A stretch of DNA of 64,000 bases. Source: Amphibalanus amphitrite (lineage: Eukaryota > Arthropoda > Thecostraca > Balanomorpha > Balanidae). The position numbers and the translations under genes were made by a program. The notes below the pieces were generated by a model. That model saw only the letters and a list, made by a program, of their open reading frames with translations, did not search any database and had not been told where the DNA came from. The stretch's first letter is position 1. Each line of letters opens with the position of its first letter. Shown piece by piece: positions 23,565 to 34,656 of the stretch. The stretch spans positions 248,001 to 312,000 of the forward strand of contig NW_024882199.1 of assembly GCF_019059575.1 (NCBI RefSeq), read 5' to 3'.

Positions 23565-23700
23565 TTAACCCGCGCCCCGAATGGGCGCAAGAATTGCTCG
23601 TGAAACACATATTTTGCTATTTGAGGTCACTGATACCAGGTCAGGTAACAGAGGTCAGGTCACTGAGGACCACAATATGAAAGTGTCGTGAAATCCATGT
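23565..23700 (+). mobile_element. TTAA element, family B (internally deleted fragment B5)
   Basis: TTAACCCGCGCCCCGAATGG is followed immediately by the B-body segment TATTTTGCTATTTGAGGTCACTG and the AGGTCAGGTCACTG block, so about 300 bp between them are missing relative to 54016-55210. It is cut at 23701 by element L. Confidence 0.7.
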
Positions 23701-24294
23701 TTAAAGGATCCGGCGGCCACTGGGCCTCCGCGTCACCCGCCGGCCGCTGGGGGGGGGGGGGAGGGGCATATAGTTGTCCCCCTTTACTTCTGCGACGATA
23801 TCATTACAACGCGACGAGATAGAGAAGCACATATCTTCCTGAATACCTAGCCGAGGTTGTGTCCAAATTTGGTGTCGATCTCATCTGAAATGACGTCGCA
23901 GTGACGTCATAAGTAAAATTATAGATTTGCGACTCTCAGTTTCCTCACGATATATCAGAAATATGGGACCGTATATAAAGGGCCGATTATTGGTCAGGAA
24001 CTAGATGGAAGTGTATTTAGGTGTTTCAGGATGACAGCAGGTGCTCTCTAGTTCATTTACAGTTGCGTTTCATGCTCAGCGACATCAGAAACGGTCCGTA
24101 TCGGAAAACAATATTTCATGACGTCATTGTGACGTCATCTTAAGTACTACAACCACCAAAATTTGCTCAAACATTGCCCAGGTAGTCATTTGAAGCTACG
24201 TTGAGTTTCACGGTCGTAGCTTATCAGGTTTCGGAGATATTCCGCAAAACGTAAAGGGGGGCAACTTTATGCCCCCCAGCGGCTCGTGGGTTAA
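23701..24294 (+). mobile_element. TTAA element, family L
   Basis: TTAA at 23701-23704 and 24291-24294. Left end AGGATCCGGCGGCCACTGGG is atypical (not CCC); the inverted right end is CCCACGAGCCGCTGGGG. Hairpins of G run, GCATATAGTTG or GCAACTTTATGC core and C run. Only 594 bp, with TGACGTCA sites rather than AGGTCA arrays. Confidence 0.75.
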
Positions 24295-24710
24295 CCCGGC
24301 ACCGCCTGGGCTATTTCCGTACCCTCGACAGCCTGGGGCCTGGGGGGGGGTCGGATCCGACCCCCCCCCCCCCCCCCTGTTATCTCGAGAACCAATGGTC
24401 GTATCGAGCCCCGCGAGGCGGCGTTCGAAAGGTCTCTACGAGACCATCCCAAAGCGCTCTTAAGATTTTAAGATTGAGGTCAACTTTCGGGTTAAGGTCA
24501 GGTCAAAGGTCAAATTCAGGGGTTTTGCATGATTAGGCTTACGGACAGCGGAATCGATAGCTGCTGCTCGAAACTCACCAAAAATGACCTCAAACGCCTA
24601 GTGAAGGTACCATGTGCGTATAGGGGTCATACTAAGTACGGGTCAAGGTCAGGTCAGGTCACGAAAGGTCACGGTTTTCACTTTCTGCTACATGGGCGTT
24701 CGACACATGT

Positions 24711-25723
24711 TTAACCCGCGCACCGACGGGGGGGGGGCGGATATCCGCCCCCCCCCCCCTGAGGTTTTTCGCGGATAGCGGGAAAACCGCGGCGCGTAGC
24801 GCCGCGAAATTTGGTATGACTATTCTCTCATCAATGTTACACATGGTGTGCAAGTTTGAACCTCCTAACTTTTAAGGTCAGGTCACCAGGTCACTTTGAA
24901 TGACCCAACCTCAAGTCACTTTTTTGCAACTTTGTCACCGTGCCAGAGCTACAGTAGATGTCGGAGGCCTTTGAAAGTCGCAGGATGTTATTAGGTCATT
25001 AGTAGCTACAATTTGTATATCTCGGAATTTTGATGTCGGTGACCTAAGGTCAGGTCAATTTCGCGACCTCCCCATTATAAGTCAATGGGGGAAAAATCAA
25101 CTCCCTGTTCTTACCACTAAAACGGGTCGGAATGGCCCCATATACCATACACGACTTCACATACGATCAACCTTCACTACCTTGAGGTCTGTTTTGCTGT
25201 TGGGCAGCTGTAAGGTCATGTGACGTCATCAAAGGTCACCAAAGGTTTTTTGCCAATAACTCCTTACAGGAACAAGACACAGCCGCGCGGATGGTCTCAT
25301 TGTGTTCAGCTCGTCAAGACGCATCGAATGATATACATGATGACCTCGAGGTCACGTGACCTGAGGTCAACCTTTGACCTTGACCTTTCGAGGTCAACAT
25401 ATATATCATTCGATGCGGATTGACGAGAGGATCACGATGATGCTCTTAGTTTGTTCCTATCTTGACTACTTCGAAAGTTATTCGAGAAAAACCCTCTCCA
25501 TATCTAGCGCCGCCATTTTGACTTTTTCGACCCCTGTGACGTCATCTTTGACCTGACCTGAAAATGACCTTTGTAAAAATTGTAGACCTTGTCCGTGCGT
25601 ATCCGATGCCGTTTACCGCTTGTCGCTATCATGCTTCGTTCTCGAGATCTCAGGGGGGGGCGGTCATCCGCCCCCCCCCGTCGGTACTAAGTTGGCGCAG
25701 ACCCCCGTCGGTGCGCGGGTTAA
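24711..25723 (+). mobile_element. TTAA element, family A (complete copy A1)
   Basis: TTAA at 24711-24714 and 25720-25723. Ends CCCGCGCACCGACGGGGG in inverted orientation. Left hairpin core GGCGGATATCCGCC, right core GGCGGTCATCCGCC. Body colinear with A3 (44389-45397) and A4 (59246-60255). The long frames crossing it are shared by all copies, but they are broken by indels and lack any domain. Confidence 0.95.
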
Positions 25724-25884
25724 TGGCTTATTTTTCACGCCGAATCCGATGGTAATGTTTATTAGTGACCCCAAGTCACTGTGATGGTGATAAGTGTGCA
25801 TTGAAAGTATAAAAACTCGTTTATACCATACATAACTAAATGAGGGCCAAGAAAAAGTCAATTTTTCAACTTTTTATTTTTGTA

Positions 25885-26142
25885 TATTATGATGGTAGAA
25901 AATGACCTTATGCTCATGATACAATGAAATGATATTAAAATAAGTCCAAAAATATTATGATATATTTCGACTTGCGTCGTCTTCAGAATGTACATTTTCA
26001 GAATTGTCGACGAGCAAATTCAAATCCTTTCAAAATAGCGTGCAACATTTTTGTGAGATCTCTGGCTAACAAATTACAGTCAGGTCATACCTATAATAAA
26101 TTTTAGCAGCGTACAATACAATGAATACAATATCACTGAATA
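25885..26142 (-). repeat. left arm of 258-bp inverted repeat of the Penelope-like element
   Basis: Reverse complement of 28024-28281 with few differences. It is the 3'-side non-coding part of the element; the other arm precedes the truncated reading frame. Inverted partial copies at the head are typical of Penelope-like elements. Confidence 0.9.
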
Positions 26143-26560
26143 ATAATTGGATAAATATTGTCAGTGCGACACAATACCTAAAAGTAACACAGGCATATGT
26201 TGTTTGTGCAGCACGCCAAACTCGCGAAAATGCAAAACCTATGCAGAGTGATTGACACTTGGATTGACATGATAAGATGCATTCATACACTTATAATTAC
26301 ACATGTTTCAGGTGCGTACAACTAATACATACACACAGCAGAGTAAACATGACACCAGTGTAGAGCTCGCTGAGGTGGTGCACGAATGGGGGGGGGGACG
26401 CTGTCAACTGCGTCTACCCTACATCAAATTAGTACAAATGGCGATGAAAGACGCACCTAACAAGTACAAGTTCTTCAGGTGAGACAAATAAAAAGAATGG
26501 ATAAGCCAATAGAGACATGCTGACAAAAAAGAGGACGGTAGGCCAAGCATAGAACATCGC

Positions 26561-28045
26561 CTATGTGGGAGTGTAGGGAGGGGGATGGAGAAGGGGCCAG
26601 GATGAGGTTTGTGTGTTTAGGCATGGTTTTTGGTTTCTTATTTCAACAGATTCTGCTATTTTGAGATCAGCCACATCTTTACATACTCTCTCTATGCTAA
26701 TTTTGAATGAGGATGACGATATACTACATGATGGGTGGTTGAGGTTGACATGGTCTCCGAGAGGGGTGTTTTTGGTCTTGTTTTTAGCATCCCGTAGATG
26801 CTCATTAAATCTTTCGCGGACTCTCCTTTTTGATTCACCTATGTACACAGCGGGTTTCTCATCACACAGGTTACATGTGATTTTATATACAACATTTTTG
26901 GTATGACAGCGGCTACGAAGGCCTGCTTCACAGGTGTGACATCTCTTTGATCCAGCAGGGCACGGAGGACTTTCGAGACCTGACCGTATCATATGCTTGG
27001 ACACTGTTTTCCCGCTGACCCATGCGACCTGTGCCTTCAGACCAGACGAGCGCACCGCACCGTTCACTCGGCGCGCTAGTGTTTCGTCAATGTACGGGAG
27101 CGATATGTAGGTCGTGTCATTTTTGTTGCGTCCAGTGGTGTTGTGTTTGTGACCTTTCTGTGTGTGGTGCATGATCTTGTGCTTAGTTCTCTGTATGAGT
27201 TTGTTGGGGTATCCGTTGTGTCTGAAAAGTGTCTCTACGACCTTCATTCCTCGCTCTTTTGCCTGTCTGTCTGAACCTAGCCGTTTAGCCCGCAAAAGTT
27301 GTGAGTGGAGTACTGATCGTTTGCATTGCATTGGGTGTGCTGATGTGTAGTGAATGATGATAGGGGCAGCCATAGGTTTGATGTACAACTCTGTGCTGTA
27401 GGTGCCGTCTTCTTGTACTGTGATGATGGTGTCTAGGTAGGGTATGCTTCTATTTGGTGTCCTGTCAGTTCTTTCGATAGTGAATTTTAGCGCTGGGTGG
27501 AAGTCGTTCATAAACTGGAAATACTCGTCAAGTCTGTCTGCCCCATGGGTCCAAATGCCTAGCACATCATCGATATAACGCATGTAGGTCACTGGCTGGT
27601 ACTGAGAATTTTGAGAAGTCAGGATCAGGGATTCTACAGCATTCATGAACACTATGGCTAGTGGGGGAGCAATCCTAGAGCCCATGGCTACTCCTACTGT
27701 CTGTTTGAAGAACTTTTGACCGAACCGAACATAGTTATTGTTAAGACAGTGCTGTAGGAGCGTTTCGATATCTTCAACAGAGAGTCCAAAAGTGTCAATT
27801 TTGTCCAGATGCTTTTTGATGAGGTCCAGGGTGGCTGTGACAGCTTCGCTAGTGGGGATGTTGCCGTAAAGGTTCGTCACGTCTACAGAAAATACTATGG
27901 CACCCGCTGGGAGTCCGTGGGGAAACTGTGTCCTAAGTCGGTGTAAATAATCGTCTGTGTTAGTCAGGTGCGCTGGCACAAATGCAAGGAGCTGCGTTAT
28001 GATCCGTTCCAAAATGAATACAATATTCAGTGATATTGTATTCAT
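26561..28045 (-). CDS. Penelope-like element reverse transcriptase with GIY-YIG endonuclease, 5'-truncated
   Basis: The 494-residue open frame encodes the retroelement's own polymerase and nuclease. The reverse-transcriptase palm is seen as VFSVDVTNLYGNIPT (about residues 51-65), GVAMGSRIAPPLAIVFM (about 117-133) and the catalytic YIDD (about 160). The C-terminal GIY-YIG nuclease appears as VVYKITCN...AVYIGES..RVRERFNEH (about 393-432). This combination defines Penelope-like elements that carry an endonuclease. The N-terminal part of the usual protein is missing: the frame runs into the 28024-28281 inverted arm, so the listed start is artificial. No internal stop is present, so the copy is fairly young. 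It sits inside TTAA element M. Confidence 0.93.
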   Translation of the reverse strand: MNTISLNIVFILERIITQLLAFVPAHLTNTDDYLHRLRTQFPHGLPAGAIVFSVDVTNLYGNIPTSEAVTATLDLIKKHLDKIDTFGLSVEDIETLLQHCLNNNYVRFGQKFFKQTVGVAMGSRIAPPLAIVFMNAVESLILTSQNSQYQPVTYMRYIDDVLGIWTHGADRLDEYFQFMNDFHPALKFTIERTDRTPNRSIPYLDTIITVQEDGTYSTELYIKPMAAPIIIHYTSAHPMQCKRSVLHSQLLRAKRLGSDRQAKERGMKVVETLFRHNGYPNKLIQRTKHKIMHHTQKGHKHNTTGRNKNDTTYISLPYIDETLARRVNGAVRSSGLKAQVAWVSGKTVSKHMIRSGLESPPCPAGSKRCHTCEAGLRSRCHTKNVVYKITCNLCDEKPAVYIGESKRRVRERFNEHLRDAKNKTKNTPLGDHVNLNHPSCSISSSSFKISIERVCKDVADLKIAESVEIRNQKPCLNTQTSSWPLLHPPPYTPT

Positions 28046-28281
28046 TGTATTGTACGCTGCTAAAATTTATTATAGGTATGACCTGACTGTAATTTGTTAG
28101 CCAGAGATCTCACAAAAATGTTGCACGCTATTTTGAAAGGATTTGAATTTGCTCGTCGACAATTCTGAAAATGTACATTCTGAAGACGACGCAAGTCGAA
28201 ATATATCATAATATTTTTGGACTTATTTTAATATCATTTCATTGTATCATGAGCATAAGGTCATTTTCTACCATCATAATA
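28024..28281 (+). repeat. right arm of Penelope-like inverted repeat
   Basis: Matches 25885-26142 in inverse orientation and abuts the truncated 5' end of the reading frame. The whole insertion is 25885-28281. Confidence 0.9.
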
Positions 28282-28725
28282 TTCATAATTATGCTCAAAC
28301 TAGCCATAGCTCACCTCCAACGAATCGAACAAGACTTTTTATTTTTGACATAAAATGCATTTTTCTAGACGAGCTTTGTCCCAGGAATCTAGTGGTGCCA
28401 TTTGTTTTCACATGTGATGTTCAAAAGTGCCTCTAATTCACGAAAATGCTTATGACGTCACCATGCTCTATGCATGTTGGAGCTATTTTTTACAATTTGG
28501 GGGTCAAAAATCGAGATAGAAAGTTGAATTTTGGGACATCTAATGTTCTAATAGAGCTCTATAACATATATTCCGTTTTTTTGGAAATTCCCAAAATTTT
28601 GGATTTTATTAGCTGTTTTCCAAAAAAAATATAGTTTTTGAATTTTTAGGGGTTAAAAACACATTTTATGGAAAATCCGAGATAGCCATTTTAAAGAACT
28701 CGTTGAGCTGCGTTTATTCATGTCC

Positions 28726-29630
28726 TTAACCCTCGCATGTGTGCGGCGTTTTCCAACTTCTAATGTGTAGGGGGGGGGGGGTCGGTTGGACCCACCCTTG
28801 CCGTTTGGCCCCTGATCGAGCTAGAGCTTCGCGGAAAAAACGAGCGTGTTGCCCGTGACGAGAGGAAGCCGATGATACCCAATTTTAAGGTCCTAGGTCA
28901 TTGGTTGACCTTCCAGGTCAGGTCAATGACCCAAAGTCGGGAAAATCGGGACCTATTAGAAAGTCGTAAAGTGTGGCTGCTAAGGGGTTTTTCGGGGTGC
29001 TGATCACGAATATCGTGTTAGTTTTGATCACAGATGATGTCTTAAAGCATTTAGACCAGGTCGGGTCAGGTCAGGTCAGGTCAACCAGTAGGCGTCGTGA
29101 CGGGTATTTGTAGTACGTGTCAACCGCCTCTGACAGCTTCGTAACATGTTACGAAGGCACCAAAACTACTTCGTAAATGTTCAAATGGTTGCTAAATTCG
29201 AATTCAGCTCCAAAAACTAGCCTATAAACATGTAAAACTCGAAAAAGTGAACCGAGGTCACCCGAAGTCACCAAAGGTCAATGACCTGACCTGACCTTCA
29301 GGTGACCTTGACACCCACCCTAATGCATGGGAGCAACATCACATCACATGTTTGAACGTTTGAAACCACGAAAAGCTTGCAAACGCGCGGCTAATGCGAG
29401 CCGACGTACGCCGAATCGCGATTCCGGCCAAACATGGTCTCGGAAAGAGGTCACAGGTCAAAGGTCATTTGGGTCAGGGTCATGAAATTTCCAGGGTAGG
29501 TGTAAAATTGATCAATGCGAGGGTACTGAAAGTTTCGTTGCGATCGGCCGCTTTTTACGCGAGTTTTTCGCGAAAAACCATGGGGAGGGGTCCATCCGAC
29601 CCCCCCCCCCCCTACACATGCGAGGGTTAA
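28726..29630 (+). mobile_element. TTAA element, family N
   Basis: TTAA at 28726-28729 and 29627-29630, ends CCCTCGCATGTGTG / CACATGCGAGGG, hairpins with GGTCGGTTGGACC and GGTCCATCCGACC cores. Contains GGTCGGGTCAGGTCAGGTCAGG at 29059-29080. Nested in M. Confidence 0.9.
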
Positions 29631-29892
29631 TTTGCGATTTTCTTAAAACCTCGATTTTTGGCGATTTTTTTAAACATTTACCATTTTTTGACTGAAAATG
29701 CCATGTAGTTACATCACTAAAATCGATATATCTAAAAAAATTGAAAATGTTGTCTTGAAAATTGCACAGGGGACGTAAAATTGATGGGGGAGAAGGTATG
29801 CCAAGTTTCAAGTAGATAGCGTAAGCGGTTCATGAGATATTCAAGAAAAACAGGGGGGGTCGGATCCGACCCCCCAGGCGGTCGCGGGTTAA

Positions 29893-30380
29893 ACATGCAT
29901 AAGGGCTACAGTCTGACCGTCGAGGCCCTCGAGGTGGCCTCTGATGGTCCAACGCCAGCCTCTGAGGGCCCAGCGCCAACCTTAGACTTCTGAGGACAGA
30001 GGGCCCCACGTTAACCTAAGAGGGCCTACATTGTCCTTAGATAGCCCCAAGCTGGCCTGTTCTCAGTGGGCCCCAATCTGGCCTCAGAAGACCCCACGCC
30101 GCTGGTCTTAGAGGAACCCACGCTGCCCTTAAATTGCCCCACGCTGGTCTAAAAGGGCTACGCACTGGCTTCTTTGGGCCCCACGTCAATATTTGGCTAT
30201 TTAAGGTCCCAAAGCGGACTCTAAATGACCATGCTAGCCTCCGACGGCTCGACTTCGGCTTCTGAGGACCCCGTACGCTGGCCTCGAAACCTTTGGTAGA
30301 AGTTAGTGGAGCCTTCGGCTTCTGAGGGCCCTACGCTGGCCTCGAAACCTTTGGTAGAAGTTTGTTTAGACATGTTTACG
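29893..30380 (+). repeat. degenerate GGCCCCACGCTGGCCT repeats
   Basis: About 20-30 bp units with words GGCCCCACGCTGGCCT, TCTGAGGGCCC and a better preserved ~65-bp duplication with CTTCGGCTTCTGAGG and GCTGGCCTCGAAACC (30254-30360). No gene. Confidence 0.7.
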
Positions 30381-31024
30381 GATGCTTAACTGATAAGCAG
30401 GATTTTGGTATACCTTTACCTACGGTATATGGTATGTATGTTAGGTGTGTGTAAAGGTCCGCTTATACGGTGTATATTAGGTGGTATCTGACATTGTGGA
30501 GTCGGGTTTGTCCCCCTTCCCCCAGTCGAAATTCCTTAGCCGAGGTCCTGCTGTGTGACTGTGTCAGTCCTGCTGTTTCACTGTCTGTATCCTATACATC
30601 CTATCCATCCTAAACACCCTATACATCTGGTGTTTCTAAGTGCATTAGGAGGTAATCGCCAGAGGTCGTACCAGCCCCTCTACCCTCACCGTCCGCATTA
30701 TGAAAAAGGCCCGGCCAAGGGTAAACATGCGTAGTAATAACGTTTCTTTATTATCTCTTTTTTTTTTGCGAAAAACTAATAACGATAGAAAGTTTCTATA
30801 TTGGTTACCTGTTTGCGTGCCTGCCAAGCTTGTTTGTCCGGTATGCAGCAATGCGGGTTACATGACAAAACATGTCGTAATACGTAATGACATGTCGTTT
30901 TGTGACGTGATTAGACACGACGCTGCACGACATGTCGTAATGCGTACGACGTAACACTACGTACTATGTCACCTTTGTATGATTAGTAGAAACGTAAAAA
31001 AAAAACTGTAATTCTGTGTTCCAG
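30381..31024. other. presumed intron or upstream region of the leucine-rich-repeat gene
   Basis: No clear exon. A cluster of ACATGTCGTAAT/ACGACATGTCG palindromic words lies at 30865-30950. The stretch ends in a splice acceptor TGTGTTCCAG (31015-31024). A first exon may lie here or further left, but I cannot place it. Confidence 0.4.
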
Positions 31025-31352
31025 ATGGAGATGACAGATTGCGTGAAGACCTGGTCGCCCTTCGCCGGGAGGTGTCCGCCCTTCGTGAAGTGGTGGCTGC
31101 CCTTCGTGAAGAGATGTCCGCCCTTCGGGAAGTGGTGGTCCCCCTTCGTGAAAAGGTGACCATTCTGAGTGAGGTAGTGGCGAAGGACAATTCAGATATG
31201 AAGAAGCTCAAGGGGGAGAACGCCGCACTTCACGGTGCGATGGTCCGCCTGGAGCAGGCAGTTATCGAGGAGCGGACCACTCGCCAGACCGTGGTGGAGG
31301 AGCTGCGGCAGGAGGTCCGCCGGCGAGCGGCGCCATCCGGCCGTCCCCAGGG
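31025..31352 (+). CDS. LRR gene, exon a: coiled coil
   Basis: The exon starts after acceptor TGTGTTCCAG and ends at donor GGG|GTGAGAC. Entry phase is 1 and exit phase 2. It encodes about 108 residues beginning DDRLREDLVALRREV and dominated by heptads (ALREVVAALREEM, LREKVTILSEVV, LKGENAALHGAMVRLEQAV), which predict a long coiled coil, probably for oligomerisation. The CCCTTCGTGAAG words repeat with ~30-bp spacing, so the coiled coil grew by tandem duplication. The two leftover bases GG join the first base T of the next exon to give Gly, which supports the junction. The exon could also end at the in-frame TGA at 31354, but the phase match favours splicing. Product function is unknown. Confidence 0.65.
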
Positions 31353-31877
31353 GTGAGACTGGGAGGCAGCAGGGGTGGCTGCGGGGGCTGAGAGATTTCG
31401 GAGAGCTGTCATGGTGAGAAGTAAACTCTCTTTGTAGAAGGTGTAAGAAATAAAACATAACTAGGTCTTTGAAGGTCGAGTAACTTGTAATTGTAATTTC
31501 CGCGCAATCAAAGAAACATGTCTTGAATTCGTACTATCTTTTGCAAGTCAGCGGTTTAGTCTCGATCGTATTGTTCCAGTTTTCGACAGACGTCCTGCAA
31601 TCTGTATACAGTTGGTTAGTTTCGGGCATTATATCCCGCACGTATTTACATGTCTTCATCAGCAATCGTGTCACAAAATCTAATCGGTCGTATCAAATCG
31701 TTCAGATTCGTATCAAATCAACTTTGAACGATTTTATGCAACCGAGTAGATTTGACGATACCATGACTGACGACGATGATATGGAAATGTATATCGAAAT
31801 ATCAAATGAGCCGACAATAAATGCGGAATTGTTATGCCTGATCAGTAGATTTATCGACTTCTGTTCTTTTTTTTCAG

Positions 31878-32311
31878 TAGAGCTAGAAAAATGGCCAATG
31901 ACGTCATAGTACAGACGGAGCCCCAGTCATCGACAGTCAATGACGTCATAGTACAGACGGAGCCCCAGCCATCGGCACACAGTGACGTCATAGTACAGAC
32001 GGAGCCCCAGTCATCGGCAGTCAGTGACGTCATAGTACAGACGGAGCCCCAGCCATCGGCAGTCAATGACGTCACAGTACAGACGGAGCCCCAGCCATCG
32101 GTCGCCAGTCTATTCAACACGCTTGAGGAGTCGCTCGGCCTTGTAACCATGACGACGTTCGACGCTCCGTCGGCCCTTGGCGAGGATCAGCTGACGGCGC
32201 TCCTGCAGAGTCTTCCCCGCTTGGAGGAGCTGACCGTCAGGGTCCCGTCCTTCGGAACGGGGCGGTGGCTGCGGCTGCTGCCGACGTCACTGAGGACGCT
32301 ATACGTTGCAG
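31878..32311 (+). CDS. LRR gene, exon b: 14-residue repeats and first leucine-rich repeats
   Basis: Acceptor TTTTTTTTCAG (to 31877), donor GCAG|GTGAGA at 32311, entry phase 2 and exit phase 1. It encodes about 144 residues. After RARKMA come five tandem 14-residue units of the form NDVIVQTEPQPSAV (42-bp DNA units), acidic and probably disordered. Then follow LFNTLEESLGLVTMTTF and leucine-rich segments such as LPRLEELTVRVPSF and LPTSLRTLYVA. An internal ATG at 31891 allows a shorter start. Each 42-bp unit includes a TGACGTCA palindrome within its Asn/Ser-Asp-Val codons. The next exon is 15 kb away across a transposon-filled intron, so the join is inferred from phase only. Confidence 0.7.
31892..32101 (+). 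repeat. 42-bp coding minisatellite with TGACGTCA in each unit
   Basis: Five units, each with TGACGTCATAGTACAGACGG (TGACGTCACAGTACAG in the last) followed by AGCCCCAG(T/C)CATCG. Length is a multiple of three, so copy number can change without frameshift. Confidence 0.95.
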
Positions 32312-32530
32312 GTGAGAAGTAGGTAGTCGAGGAAACGCGTACTATTACTTCTGAATGGTGATTGGTGAATGGTGAAACATAGCACATATCGTATCGGCTT
32401 CAATGATAACTATTCAGCCGACATATGTGTGCCATGCTACCTACATGCTACACAAACATTAGTCACTGTACTCGAGGGCAGCGCTTTTCGAGCAGCGCTG
32501 CGGCCCGAAGGTTGGGACTTTGAATTGCGA
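32312..32530. other. start of the 15-kb intron of the LRR gene
   Basis: Begins GTGAGAAGTAG. No other structure recognised before the low-complexity block. The intron runs to 47552 and contains every transposon listed in between. Confidence 0.5.
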
Positions 32531-33220
32531 AAAACGCCCGCCCGCCGCAAAACGCCAACACCGCAAAACGTGCAAAACGCAAGCCGGAAACGCCAACGCA
32601 AATATCGCAAGAAAAAAAAAACAAATAAATGCCCGCCAGCCGCGAACCGCAAAAAAACGCAAAACCGCCCGCATCGCACGCACGCTAACCGCCAACTGAA
32701 AACGCCTATAAAGCGCCCAACCGCCGCCAACCGCCAACAAATTGAACACCGCAAACGACGCAAAAAAAAACGCCCGCATCGCCCGCACGCCCGCCGCCAA
32801 ACACAAACACTGCAAAAAGCACAAAATGCCCGCCCGCCGCAGAACGCAAACACCGCAAAACGTGCAAAACGCACGCCCGAAACGCCAACGCATACGTCGA
32901 AAAAAATCGCCCACGCAAACCGCAAAAAACGCAAAAAAAAAGCCGCAAAAAATAAACCGCCCGCATCGCACGCACGCTAACCACCAACCGAAAACGCCTA
33001 AAAATCGCCCGCCAGCCCCCAAACGCAAACACCGCAAAAAAACGCCCGGCCGCCGCAAAAAAGAAAACAAACTTCACATAGAAAAGGACGCAAAAAACGC
33101 CCGCATCAACCGCCCGGCCGCCGCTAAGCACAAACACAGCAAAAACGCCCGTCCGCCGCAAAACGCAAACAACGCAAAAAAGCGCAAAACGCACGCCCGA
33201 AACGCCAACGCAATTAAGAC
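32531..33220 (+). repeat. G-poor low-complexity block of CGCAAAA and CGCCCGC words
   Basis: About 690 bp made almost only of C and A with G mainly in CpG, in irregular CGCAAAAACGC / CCCGCCCGCCGC units and with longer internal duplications (ACGCACGCTAACC twice; AACGCACGCCCGAAACGCC twice). Long frames on both strands (up to 240 residues) result from the lack of T and are not genes. Confidence 0.9.
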
Positions 33221-34656
33221 CAAAGTGACGCGAGGCGTTACATGTATGTATATGCGTACCTGACAGTAATTTATTAATACATGAAACTGATAAAATATTC
33301 CTTAATTTTAGCCCATTTAGGCACTTAACCCGCGCACCGACGGGGGTCTGCGCCAAATTCGTACCAACACAGGGGGGGGCGGATGACCGCCCCCCTGAGA
33401 TCTCGAGAACGAAGCATGATAGCGACAAGCGGTAAACGGCATCAGATACGCACGGACAAGGTCTACAATTTTTACTCAGGTCATTTTCAGGTCAGGTCAA
33501 AGATGACGTCACAGGGGTCAAAAAATCAAAATGGCGGCGCTAGATATGAAGAGTTTTTCTCGAATAACTTTCGAACTAGTCAAGATAGGAACAATCGAAG
33601 GGCATCATCGTGATCCTCTCGTCAATCCGCATCGAATGATATATATGTTGACCTCGAAAGGTCATGGTCAAAGGTTGACCTCAGGTCACGTGACCTCGAG
33701 GTCATCATGTATATCATTTGATGCGTCTTGACCAGCTGAACACAATGAGAACATCTGCGCGGCTGTATCTTGTTCCTGTACGGAGTTATTGGCAAAAAAC
33801 CTTTGGTGACCTTTGATGACGTCACATGACCTTACAGCTGCCCAACAGCAAAACAGACCTCAAGGTAGTGTCGGTTGATCGTATATGAAGTCATGTATGG
33901 TATATGGGGCCATTCCGACCCGTTTTAGTGGTAAAAACAGGGAGTTGATTTTTCTCCCATTGACTTATAATGGGGAGGTCGAGAAATTGACTTGACCTTA
34001 GGTCACCGATATCAAAATTCCGAGATAAAAAAATGTAGCTACTAATTACCTAATAACATCCTGCGACCTTCAAAGGCCTCCGACATCTACTGTAGCTCTG
34101 GCACGGTGACAAAGTTGCAAAAAAGCGACTTGAGGTTGCGTCATTCAATGTGACCTGGTGACCTGACCTTAACCCGCGCCCCGTTGGGCTCTGCCAAGCC
34201 CCGTTGGGGGGGGGGGGCATTTTGGCCCCCCCCCCTAAGATCTCGAGAACCACGCAACCTAGCGACAAACGGCAAACGGTGTTGGATCATCAGGGAACTA
34301 CCTTGTTATCTGTTATCAGGGAACTACCTTGTGACCCAATTTTATTGACCCAGGTCAAACCGATGACGTCACAGGTCAGGTCAAAGGTCGAATTTTCACC
34401 GTTTACAGGCATTTCAAGAAATGCGTTGTAAAATCGAGTAAAATGCATTTTATTGAAAATCATCGATGGGGAAATATTCTTCAAACACATATTTTGCTAT
34501 TTGAGGTCACTGATACCAGGTCAGGTCACAGAGGTCAGGTCACTGGGGGTTACAATATGAAAGTGTCGTGTCATACATGTTTTATGGCCCATTTTACATG
34601 GCAAATGCGATTATGTGGGTCAGGCAGCCTTTGGGGCCAGCTTAGGTCACGTTTTG

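Larger units (their letters stand above)
21856..23568 (+). mobile_element. TTAA element, family G (copy G2), interrupted by K2
   Basis: Left part 21856-21987 and continuation 23296-23568 align with G1 at 13063-13423. The break is a TTAA (21984-21987 / 23296-23299) where family K copy K2 is inserted. The right end is replaced at 23565 by a family B terminus. Confidence 0.8.
24291..29892 (+). mobile_element. TTAA element, family M, host to three nested insertions
   Basis: Left end TTAACCCGGCACCGCCTGGG and inverted right end TTAACCCGCGACCGCCTGGGG, both with the palindrome GTCGGATCCGAC between G and C runs (24347-24377, 29854-29875). Subtracting A1 (24711-25723), the Penelope-like element (25885-28281) and N (28726-29630) leaves about 1.3 kb, the usual size of these elements. 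Confidence 0.85.

Noticed and set aside
32369..33428. Frames of up to 240 residues on both strands
   Set aside because: They result from the low-complexity C/A block. Opposite strands are both open, and no domain or splice logic is present.
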